Shown here: in pieces, positions 1-4,500 of the stretch
Position numbering within the stretch: the first letter of the stretch is position 1
Layout: every line of letters begins with the position of its first letter
From: Candidatus Woesearchaeota archaeon
GTDB lineage: Archaea > Nanobdellota > Nanobdellia > Woesearchaeales > ARS49
Length of the DNA: 5,578 nt
NCBI GenBank assembly: GCA_016203345.1
Contig: JACQMZ010000074.1
Span: 1-5,578 of the forward strand
Reading direction: 5' to 3'
Position numbers and translations under genes: made by a program
The notes under the pieces: model-generated
What the model was told of the DNA's origin: nothing
Seen by the model: the letters and a program-made list of their open reading frames with translations, nothing else
The model's database searches: none

Positions 1-37
1 GTGTGTTCACTGGCGGTCCGCCCGCGCCTTTGACAAC
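1..37. other. Unassigned left edge
   Basis: These bases flank the 3' side of the tRNA gene. I see no T-run terminator and no supportable gene. One plus-strand frame stops at the TGA at 31-33, so the tail of a convergent gene from outside the window is possible but unprovable here. GGCGG-T-CCGCC at 12-22 is a short GC-rich palindrome with too small a loop to form a hairpin. Confidence 0.3.
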
Positions 38-110
38 TGGGGTTACCCGGATTTGAACCGGGGCCACAAGGTCCCGAACCTCGCATCATACCAAGCTAGA
101 CTATAACCCC
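38..110 (-). tRNA. tRNA-Pro (anticodon CGG)
   Basis: The minus strand folds as a complete 73-nt cloverleaf. The acceptor arm is GGGGTTA/TAACCCC with discriminator A. The anticodon stem CGAGG/CCTTG closes the seven-base loop TTCGGGA. The T arm is CCCGG-TTCAAAT-CCGGG and the D loop contains GG. The anticodon CGG (plus-strand 74-76) reads Pro codon CCG, and G follows the anticodon as expected for tRNA-Pro. No intron is present and CCA is not encoded (the next bases are GTT), so CCA must be added by the nucleotidyltransferase. The 5' end touches a palindrome at 111-152, so its own promoter is not in the usual place. A T-rich TATA-like stretch at about 160-170 could give a leader of roughly 30 nt that contains the palindrome. 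Co-transcription with the upstream oxygenase pair is another option. Confidence 0.95.
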
Positions 111-152
111 AAAATTCCGAATTCGTCGCTTCGCTCCTCATTCAGGAATTTT
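111..152. repeat. Palindromic repeat A, next to tRNA
   Basis: AAAATTCC (111-118) pairs with GGAATTTT (145-152). GAAT (119-122) pairs with ATTC (140-143), leaving a single bulged base. The inner part carries GCTTCGCTC. It aligns with palindromes B, C and D in this window (AT-rich outer arm, CC/GG junction, then GAGTTCG-like and CTCA-TCA-like inner segments). It lies in the plus orientation, opposite to palindrome B. It begins at the base directly before position 1 of the tRNA. Confidence 0.7.
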
Positions 153-173
153 GTAGGAAAAAATAAATGGCAG

Positions 174-800
174 TTAAAAACCTATGTCTCCCCCGAATTT
201 TCCTGAACGAGCTTGCGAGTTCGGAAAATTCCCTCGCACCACAATTCTCATGTTCTTTCCGGCAAGGTGGTTGACGTATTTGACAAAGCGTTGGATTGTT
301 CTGTCTCGTTTGTAGAGTGTGAGGGTGTTTGGTGTGGGTGTGATGCGGAAGAGTTCGTTTTCTCCGCTGACGATGCTGGTGTATCCTCCCCATTCTGGTT
401 TCCAGTCTGCTGTGAAGTCGAGTTCGAATGCAATGCCCGGTGGCTCGCGGAGTTCGTCGTTGAGCAGGGTGTAATTTCTGTGTTTGAACAGGAGTGTTTG
501 AAACGTCGCGTGTTTTAGTTTCGTGCCGGTGACGGACGAGCAGAGATCAAGAAAGTGTTTGCTCGTTAGAAACGTGGATATCTCTTTTACTGTTGTCGTG
601 TAGTGTGCGTACAGGTCAAACACGGCGTGTGGCTTCCATGATGCTTTTGAGAGTGGTTTGGCGAGTTCGTCATAGCATTCTTTGTTGAGGAAGTTTCTGA
701 GTTGGATGGAGTCTTGCTGTGCAAATTGTTGCTGTAGTTGTTTGATGACTGTGGGCTGCACGTAGTTCGGATTGATGTACTCGTGGTCTGGTTCATTCAT
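174..800 (-). CDS. Ofd1/Tpa1-type C-terminal (non-catalytic) oxygenase domain protein
   Basis: A 208-residue protein matching the second, non-catalytic double-stranded beta-helix domain of OGFOD1/Tpa1/Ofd1. As I remember human OGFOD1, the shared stretch WKPEWGGYTS...NTLTLYKRDR...FVKYVNH (residues 133-178) corresponds to its WEPEYGGFTS...RDRETLKFVKHINH, and INPNY (9-13) to its domain start. At the iron-ligand positions it has N114-D115-E116 instead of HxD and R171 instead of the distal His, so it should not bind Fe(II). In the eukaryotic enzymes this domain supports substrate recognition or partner binding. Its ATG overlaps the upstream catalytic gene by 8 nt (ATGAATGA), with GGAGG eight bases before it, so translation is probably coupled. 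Residues 191-208 are unlike the family ending, and 191-202 come from palindrome B. The family match is strong; a role as a partner subunit is inference. Confidence 0.85.
   Translation of the reverse strand: MNEPDHEYINPNYVQPTVIKQLQQQFAQQDSIQLRNFLNKECYDELAKPLSKASWKPHAVFDLYAHYTTTVKEISTFLTSKHFLDLCSSVTGTKLKHATFQTLLFKHRNYTLLNDELREPPGIAFELDFTADWKPEWGGYTSIVSGENELFRITPTPNTLTLYKRDRTIQRFVKYVNHLAGKNMRIVVRGNFPNSQARSGKFGGDIGF
195..231. repeat. Palindromic repeat B, inside 3' end of CDS
   Basis: GAATTTTCC (195-203) pairs perfectly with GGAAAATTC (223-231). After a bulged T, GAAC (205-208) pairs with GTTC (219-222). It belongs to the same family as repeats A, C and D and lies in the minus orientation. It overlaps the last codons of the oxygenase C-terminal-domain gene and encodes residues 191-202 of that protein. 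Confidence 0.75.
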
Positions 801-1401
801 GGAACCATCCTCCGAGGGTGTGTCGTTTTGTGTTGGTCAGGACTTCGCGTACTTGGTGCCAGCTGTGCGCTGAGACGCGGAAGAGGATGAGGGTGTTGTG
901 TTGGGGCGGGATGCGTTTGGCTGGTGTTCCGGCATGTCCTTTATTTGTTGTAAATAGCTCGAGCTCGCCGCCGTCCTGTTCGCCAAGAGTAGAAAAGTTG
1001 ATGACGTACGCGATTTTGCGGTCTTCCAGTCTGTCGTCGTGCGGTAGCAGGTAGTCTGTGTTGTCGTAGATGAATCCTGACATGTCCACTGTGCTTCCTA
1101 GTCGCGTGCGTGTGAGGAGCGCGATCCATTGGATGAATTCGCGTGAGCTGAACAATTGGTGGAATTCCGTAAGGACAGGATCGTCGAGTTTGGTCACGTC
1201 GTGTGTTTGTTGGAATGAAAACAAGTCTGATTCTTGTTCAAAAAATTCTTGTTTGGCAAGTGCTTTCTGCACAGAGTTAAATTTTTCTCTAGTAAAGAAT
1301 TCTGTGAGCACGATGTGCTCAAACGGCTCGCCTGACGCGAAGAGTTTCTGCAAGTCTTTGACAGAGTTGAGATACAACGGATTGATCCAGTCTGAGAGCA
1401 T
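793..1401 (-). CDS. OGFOD1/Tpa1/Ofd1-like 2-oxoglutarate Fe(II) prolyl hydroxylase, catalytic subunit
   Basis: A 202-residue 2-oxoglutarate/Fe(II) dioxygenase of the prolyl 4-hydroxylase type. Visible motifs, in order: DLFSFQQTHDV (59-69), STVDMS (103-108), H121-D122-D123 as the HxD iron ligands, DGGELELF (143-150), distal ligand H182 in SWHQV, and R193 for 2-oxoglutarate in KRHTLGGWFHE. These match human OGFOD1 and yeast Tpa1 closely (FQQ.DD, DMS, HDDELEGRRIAF, SFHQVSEV, SGWFHG). The known members hydroxylate a proline of ribosomal protein uS12 (Rps23) using O2 and 2-oxoglutarate. It is about the size of the catalytic domain alone; the C-terminal domain is the next gene. A TTTAAAT box 23 nt before the ATG supports this start and a leaderless message. 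uS12 as the substrate is inferred from the family. Confidence 0.9.
   Translation of the reverse strand: MLSDWINPLYLNSVKDLQKLFASGEPFEHIVLTEFFTREKFNSVQKALAKQEFFEQESDLFSFQQTHDVTKLDDPVLTEFHQLFSSREFIQWIALLTRTRLGSTVDMSGFIYDNTDYLLPHDDRLEDRKIAYVINFSTLGEQDGGELELFTTNKGHAGTPAKRIPPQHNTLILFRVSAHSWHQVREVLTNTKRHTLGGWFHE
801..808 (-). promoter_or_regulatory. Spacer and internal Shine-Dalgarno region for the C-terminal-domain gene
   Basis: On the minus strand GGAGG lies within the codons for the final GGW of the catalytic protein (plus-strand 809-813), and the eight bases 801-808 separate it from the ATG at 800. A strong Shine-Dalgarno together with the ATGAATGA overlap points to coupled translation of the two subunits, not a frameshifted fusion. 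Confidence 0.7.
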
Positions 1402-1424
1402 AGGAGTCGTACAGATGCCGACTG

Positions 1425-1431
1425 ATTTAAA
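1425..1431 (-). promoter_or_regulatory. TATA-like box for the oxygenase operon
   Basis: TTTAAAT on the minus strand ends 23 nt before the ATG at 1401. This places transcription start at or next to the start codon, as in archaeal leaderless genes. The spacing matches three other genes in this window (20-22 nt). Confidence 0.6.
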
Positions 1432-1482
1432 GGTAGTGTTCTTGCCGGTTTGTATTTCAATGTGCCAAACTTAGACTGGTTT

Positions 1483-1722
1483 GTGCAGTGTGGGGAGACT
1501 CCAGCCGTCTCCCCACGCCCCACTGCTCAAGCTGCGTGCAATTGGACGGGGCCGCCGCCTGACAGAAACGCCTAATGAGCGGCGGCAACAGCAGAGTCTT
1601 CGCAGCAATCGCGGGAGTCATAGCCTTGACACGCGAATCGGGTCAAGGTGATACGAGCCGCAACAAGTCATATGTTTTTTGCGGCTCGAATCAGGGGCAG
1701 CGTGCAGCCCCCTATGCTGCAC
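1483..1722. ncRNA. Candidate structured RNA, unidentified family
   Basis: A GC-rich block between divergent genes has no convincing ORF but folds strongly. GTGCAG (1483-1488) pairs with CTGCAC (1717-1722) as a closing helix. Inside are five hairpins: GTGGGGAGAC/GTCTCCCCAC (1490-1499/1507-1516), GCCGCCGC/GCGGCGGC (1551-1558/1579-1586), CCTTGAC/GTCAAGG (1624-1630/1642-1648), CGAGCCGCAA/TTGCGGCTCG (1654-1663/1679-1688) and GGGGC/GCCCC (1694-1698/1707-1711). GCAGTG (1485-1490) can instead pair with CACTGC (1521-1526), which competes with the closing helix. The plus strand shows ACAGAAACG (1562-1570) and GGTGATACG (1647-1655), faintly like conserved elements of archaeal RNase P RNA, but I cannot find the GAGGAAAGTC element or its P4 partner. 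No SRP RNA signature is visible. The strand is unresolved: no clear TATA box or T-run on either side. Confidence 0.5.
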
Positions 1723-1797
1723 AAAAAAATTCCACTCAAACCCGTTACTAAAATCCATTTACTATGCTAACAAATAACCATTTCAACAATCGAAATC
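1723..1797. other. AT-rich spacer upstream of the dCTP deaminase promoter
   Basis: Low-GC sequence starting with a run of seven A. It contains CATTTACTATG at 1755-1765, which resembles the arm sequence at 5444-5453 over nine bases and may be chance. No gene or clear signal is seen. Confidence 0.3.
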
Positions 1798-1805
1798 AAT
1801 TTAAA
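1798..1805 (+). promoter_or_regulatory. TATA-like box for the dCTP deaminase-Nudix gene
   Basis: AATTTAAA ends 22 nt before the ATG at 1828, the same spacing as the other leaderless promoters in the window. This is the main reason for preferring the ATG at 1828 over the TTG at 1813 or the ATG at 1870. Confidence 0.6.
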
Positions 1806-1827
1806 CCTCATCTTGACCTGTTTTTGT

Positions 1828-3645
1828 ATGCCGCCTTCGCTTGCAGACGTTATTGGCTCTCGGCCTGGAATGATTGTGTCGCAGGAGTTTCGCGAGTTGT
1901 TTCGGGCGGGTTGTTGGTCGTTTGAGAAGACTGATGATTTGGAGGCGCGTATTCAGCCGAATAGTTTTGATCCGGTGATTGCTGATACGTGTTATTTTCT
2001 GCCGAAGGGGTTTCGGCCGCGCATGGGTGAGCGTGTGCTTGAGACGTTGCGTCATGAGTATCCGTGGAGGACGTACAAGATTGATCCTGCGCAGGGGCGT
2101 TTGGTTTCTCCTGGTGAGCAGTGGCTGTTGCCGTTGGATGGGTATTTTCGTTTGCCCGCTGGGTGGTGGATTGAGCATAGTCCGAAGAGTACGCAGGGTC
2201 GGCTGGGGAATTTTGTGCGGCTTTTGGCTGATGGTTCGCCGAATTATGACATGGTGCGGGGTCCGTGGGAGGGTCGTTTGTATGTGTTGTTTGAGCCGCA
2301 TGCGTTTCATAATCTTATTTTTCCCGGGTTGTCTTTCAACCAGTTGTGGGTGTCCTGCCAGTCGCGGATGAGGTTAAGCGATGAGGATTTCAAAGCAGTG
2401 TATGCGCAGGTGCCGTTGTTTTATGACGGCGCCAATCCTATTCCGTTGGACAAGATTGTTTTTCAGGATGGCTTGGTGCGCATGACGCTTGACTTGGAGG
2501 GGAAGTACACTCATGGTGTGGTCGGGTTGTGTATTGCAGGCAATCCTGACCCGATTGATTTGCGCGCGAAGGGAGTTGTTGACGTGCAGGATTTTTATGA
2601 TGTTCGTATGGCGCATGAAGGGAAGCTGCAAGTGCCTCGTGATGATCCTGTGGTGTTGGTGGCGACAAGGGAGGCGTCTCGTATTCCTGCGCAGGTGACT
2701 CTGCCTGATGGCCGCGTGTGTGGTTTGGCGGCAAAGTACAAGAGGGATGATGATGCGGCTGGAAAGTGTCAGTTGGATCAGGCAGGATTTCATGACAGTG
2801 GATTTGAGGGCTCGACGGTGCTTGAAGTGAATAATGAAGAGTTCCGGGATCTTATCCTCTTGAATGGGCAGGACGTTGGTGGTCTGGAGTTTTTCGCCGC
2901 TCGTGGTGTGCCAGATAAGGTGTATGGCGCAGGCATTGGCTCGAGCTATAAGGGGCAGGCGGGTGTGCGTCCTGCCAGGCAGTTCAGGCCGATTGATTTC
3001 AAGTCTGTTGCATCTAAGCTTGACAAGAATCGCGAGCTCATTATGGCAGTTGACGCACAGGAATTGTTTGCTGGCAGTCATTTTGAAGGGTTTAAGCCCG
3101 CGATGGGGTGTCCTTATCTTGAGCGGTTGTTGCAGTGTCAGAATTCGTTTGTTCGTCGCGGTCCTGCTGAGGAGGATGAGACGCTGAAGCAGCCGATTGG
3201 GTATGCGGTGATTGTAAACCCTGTGACGAAGAAATTGTTTGTGTACGAGCGTTCTGCCAGGAAAGAGAATTACGGTGAGCATCGATTGTTTGGCAAGGTG
3301 AGCATTGGGGTGGGTGGCCATGTGAGGGACAGCGACAAATCGTTTCCGAATCCGATCAGGGCAAGTATGGAGCGGGAACTCTTGGAGGAAGTGGAATTGC
3401 ACGGCCGCAAGGACACGGTGCATCTCGGATACATAAACGCAGACGCGACTGGGAAAGATGTGGACCGCGTCCATTTTGGCGTACTCTACGTGGTTGCTGT
3501 TGACAACGACTGTGTGACGCCGAAATCCCCTGAATTGAGGCAGGGGAGGATGATGTCTCTTGCAGAGGCGCGCTCGTACGTGGAAAACTTTGAGACGTGG
3601 TCGCGGATCGCGTTGGAGCCAGTGGAGCGTTTTCTTGCGTCGTAG
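1828..3645 (+). CDS. Two-module dCTP deaminase fused to a Nudix hydrolase domain
   Basis: A 605-residue protein. Residues about 15-390 match the long, two-module dCTP deaminase family (dCTP to dUTP plus ammonia, feeding dTMP synthesis). Visible parts are IQPNSFDP (43-50), the active-site type motif PKSTQGRLG (119-127, S121 and R125), GFEGSTVLEVNNEE (325-338, with E333) and GIGSSYKGQ (369-377). Residues about 402-605 match a Nudix family (COG4112 type): ELFAGSHFEGF (412-422), QPIGYAV, GKVSIGVGGHV (489-499), then RELLEEVEL (516-524). The Nudix box has about five extra residues between GG and RE, and E replaces the usual final Gly. Standalone long deaminases are about 360 residues, so the Nudix part is an addition. 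The joint may couple dUTP production to hydrolysis or remove damaged nucleotides; its substrate cannot be read from the sequence. The next promoter begins 18 bp after the stop. Confidence 0.88.
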   Translation: MPPSLADVIGSRPGMIVSQEFRELFRAGCWSFEKTDDLEARIQPNSFDPVIADTCYFLPKGFRPRMGERVLETLRHEYPWRTYKIDPAQGRLVSPGEQWLLPLDGYFRLPAGWWIEHSPKSTQGRLGNFVRLLADGSPNYDMVRGPWEGRLYVLFEPHAFHNLIFPGLSFNQLWVSCQSRMRLSDEDFKAVYAQVPLFYDGANPIPLDKIVFQDGLVRMTLDLEGKYTHGVVGLCIAGNPDPIDLRAKGVVDVQDFYDVRMAHEGKLQVPRDDPVVLVATREASRIPAQVTLPDGRVCGLAAKYKRDDDAAGKCQLDQAGFHDSGFEGSTVLEVNNEEFRDLILLNGQDVGGLEFFAARGVPDKVYGAGIGSSYKGQAGVRPARQFRPIDFKSVASKLDKNRELIMAVDAQELFAGSHFEGFKPAMGCPYLERLLQCQNSFVRRGPAEEDETLKQPIGYAVIVNPVTKKLFVYERSARKENYGEHRLFGKVSIGVGGHVRDSDKSFPNPIRASMERELLEEVELHGRKDTVHLGYINADATGKDVDRVHFGVLYVVAVDNDCVTPKSPELRQGRMMSLAEARSYVENFETWSRIALEPVERFLAS

Positions 3646-3663
3646 TAATATCCACACCTGACC

Positions 3664-3671
3664 TTTATATA
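3664..3671 (+). promoter_or_regulatory. Strong TATA box, ancestral promoter of the 3947 gene
   Basis: TTTATATA ends 22 nt before the ATG at 3694, matching the leaderless promoters elsewhere in the window. That ATG is the left copy of an 8-bp target duplication, so before insertion of the 3699-3943 element this box would have driven the gene now starting at 3947. Confidence 0.7.
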
Positions 3672-3690
3672 CGAGCATGAAGCAGAAGGT

Positions 3691-3698
3691 CTTATGCT
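3691..3698 (+). repeat. Target site duplication, left copy (CTTATGCT)
   Basis: An exact 8-bp direct repeat of 3944-3951, directly bordering the inverted repeats of the inserted element. It contains an ATG at 3694. Confidence 0.75.
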
Positions 3699-3954
3699 GT
3701 ACGTGTTTAGCTTCTGTCATTGTTCGCTCACGTTTTTCGAGAACACGAATTTCCCGAGTTCGCGCTGTGAGCGCTCACTCAGGGAAATTCACATACGCGT
3801 GTGGCCAAGTTACAACGGTAGCCTACCGAAGTACGCTTGCTTCCGTAGTAATCTTCGCCATAAAAAAGTGAATTTTCCGTGTGAGCGAGTCATAGGCGAG
3901 CGAACTCGGAAAATTCGTACTCACAGAATAGCTAAACAGGTACCTTATGCTTGA
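3694..3954 (+). CDS. 86-codon leader ORF created by the insertion
   Basis: This ORF starts at the duplicated ATG (3694), properly placed behind the TTTATATA box, and reads through the whole inserted element, including both palindromes, to a TGA at 3952-3954. Only its first codons (ATG CT) are original gene sequence. The product resembles nothing I know, and its composition (many Arg, Cys and Phe, no domain) looks like translated non-coding DNA. The stop lies inside the first codons of the 173-residue gene (ATGCTTGA), so ribosomes finishing here could restart at 3947. It is probably translated by accident of position and not a functional protein. Confidence 0.3.
   Translation: MLYVFSFCHCSLTFFENTNFPSSRCERSLREIHIRVWPSYNGSLPKYACFRSNLRHKKVNFPCERVIGERTRKIRTHRIAKQVPYA
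3747..3790. repeat. Palindromic repeat C, inside the MITE
   Basis: GAATTTCCC (3747-3755) pairs with GGGAAATTC (3782-3790). GAGT (3756-3759) pairs with ACTC (3777-3780), and GCGC (3762-3765) with GCGC (3771-3774), leaving the loop TGTGA. It has the same design as palindromes A, B and D and lies in the plus orientation. Confidence 0.75.
3816..3848. repeat. Short hairpins in the middle of the MITE
   Basis: Two mutually exclusive pairings exist. CGGTAG (3816-3821) can pair with CTACCG (3823-3828), although the one-base loop is too tight for full pairing. CTACCGAAG (3823-3831) can pair with CTTCCGTAG (3840-3848) with a single C-C mismatch around an 8-nt loop. They lie between palindromes C and D. 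Confidence 0.4.
3870..3916. repeat. Palindromic repeat D, inside the MITE
   Basis: GAATTTTCCG (3870-3879) pairs perfectly with CGGAAAATTC (3907-3916). The interior holds GTGAGCGAGTC and GAGCGAACTC. Read on the minus strand it aligns with palindrome C (GAATTT-CC-GAGTTCGC), making C and D an inverted pair. Confidence 0.75.
3944..3951 (+). repeat. Target site duplication, right copy (CTTATGCT)
   Basis: The second exact copy of the 8-bp repeat at 3691-3698. Its ATG (3947) is the start codon of the 173-residue gene, so duplication of the target preserved the reading frame. Confidence 0.75.
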
Positions 3955-4468
3955 CCAGTTGGTGGAAGCGTCATTGTTTGGTGCTGGTTTTGTGGCAACA
4001 GAGGCGATGTTTAACATGGCTTTGCTGGCAGAGTATAATGTAGTGGGGTGCAAGTCTGGGGTGCAGCTGCCTCATGATTCTTCCCGCCCCTTTCATGGCC
4101 ATAGTTACCCGGTGATGTTTGCGTTTGGCTTTGCCGTGGGTGTTGCTCATCATCCTGTTTTTGAGTTGTTCAGTACAATGCCTGAGGGGTATGCCGCGTT
4201 TGGTCTTGCGTTTTCTGCATCGGTTGTGATAACAGAGGGCGTGTTTGGAAAGGCAGGACATGCGCCATGGAAGGAGGTGTACACGTATTTGAGCCAGCGT
4301 ATAGACAAAAGTTTTGAAGATGGTTTATTGTCGCGCGTGAAATGGTTGGGTGTTGTTCCGCGAACAATTGCTGAGGGGGCGTCGTTGGTGTGGCTTGTGC
4401 CTGGCTGGGTCGGTTTTGGTGCAGCGAAGAAATACGTGCATGACTTTTACGTGCAGTGCACGTGGTAA
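3947..4468 (+). CDS. Hypothetical small membrane protein
   Basis: A 173-residue protein that I do not recognise. Hydrophobic segments at about 8-28, 53-73, 81-100 and 140-160 could span the membrane. They are glycine- and alanine-rich, so the number of true spans is uncertain. The segment between the first two has a Cys/His-rich stretch (C35, H43, H50, H52), with H68 and H69 further on, which might bind a metal or form a pocket. The start at 3947 is the ATG inside the right copy of the MITE target duplication. There is no good Shine-Dalgarno and no TATA box at the usual distance, because the original promoter (3664-3671) is now 253 bp further upstream than before. Expression may therefore be reduced, or rely on restart after the leader ORF that ends at 3954. 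The coding frame is intact, which suggests a recent insertion or continued expression. Confidence 0.75.
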   Translation: MLDQLVEASLFGAGFVATEAMFNMALLAEYNVVGCKSGVQLPHDSSRPFHGHSYPVMFAFGFAVGVAHHPVFELFSTMPEGYAAFGLAFSASVVITEGVFGKAGHAPWKEVYTYLSQRIDKSFEDGLLSRVKWLGVVPRTIAEGASLVWLVPGWVGFGAAKKYVHDFYVQCTW

Positions 4469-4472
4469 ATCA

Positions 4473-4480
4473 TTTATACT
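4473..4480 (+). promoter_or_regulatory. TATA box for the secreted hydrolase gene
   Basis: TTTATACT begins 4 nt after the stop codon of the preceding gene and ends 20 nt before the ATG at 4501. This predicts a leaderless transcript independent of the upstream gene. Confidence 0.65.
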
Positions 4481-4500
4481 TCTGAATGATATAGCAAAGC

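Larger units (their letters stand above)
3699..3943. mobile_element. MITE-like non-autonomous element, 245 bp
   Basis: The ends are imperfect terminal inverted repeats. The left end reads GTACGTGTTTAGCTTCTGT (3699-3717). The reverse complement of the right end (3923-3943) reads GTACCTGTTTAGCT, then two extra bases, then TCTGT. The element is flanked by exact 8-bp duplications, CTTATGCT. It encodes no transposase. Inside are two hairpins of the palindrome family in opposite orientation (3747-3790 and 3870-3916), so the element is a diverged fold-back structure overall. It must have been mobilised in trans by a transposase that makes 8-bp duplications. I cannot name the family; several insertion sequence families produce 8-bp duplications. 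Confidence 0.82.

Noticed and set aside
111..231. CRISPR-like repeats
   Set aside because: There are only two copies, in opposite orientation and of unequal sequence, with no regular spacers. They are hairpin repeats.
790..815. Programmed frameshift joining the two oxygenase ORFs
   Set aside because: There is no slippery run. Instead there are a proper stop, a GGAGG ribosome binding site and an ATG overlap, which fit two separate, coupled genes.
1070..1474. Plus-strand ORF across the oxygenase catalytic gene
   Set aside because: It is a shadow of the minus-strand gene, whose family motifs are clear.
1483..1722. RNase P RNA
   Set aside because: ACAGAAACG and GGTGATACG are suggestive, but the universal GAGGAAAGTC element and the P4 partner strand are absent in either order.
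1483..1722. SRP (7S) RNA
   Set aside because: There is no GGAAGGAAGCAG-type helix 8 motif and no UGUAA Alu motif on either strand.
1813..1827. TTG start extending the dCTP deaminase by five residues
   Set aside because: The ATG at 1828 sits at the leaderless distance from the TATA box, while the TTG would be too close to it.
2374..3720. Long minus-strand ORF (448 codons) opposite the dCTP deaminase-Nudix gene
   Set aside because: It is antisense to a protein with clear domains, has no family-like motifs and a His/Arg-rich composition, and arises because the coding strand is strongly G/T-biased.
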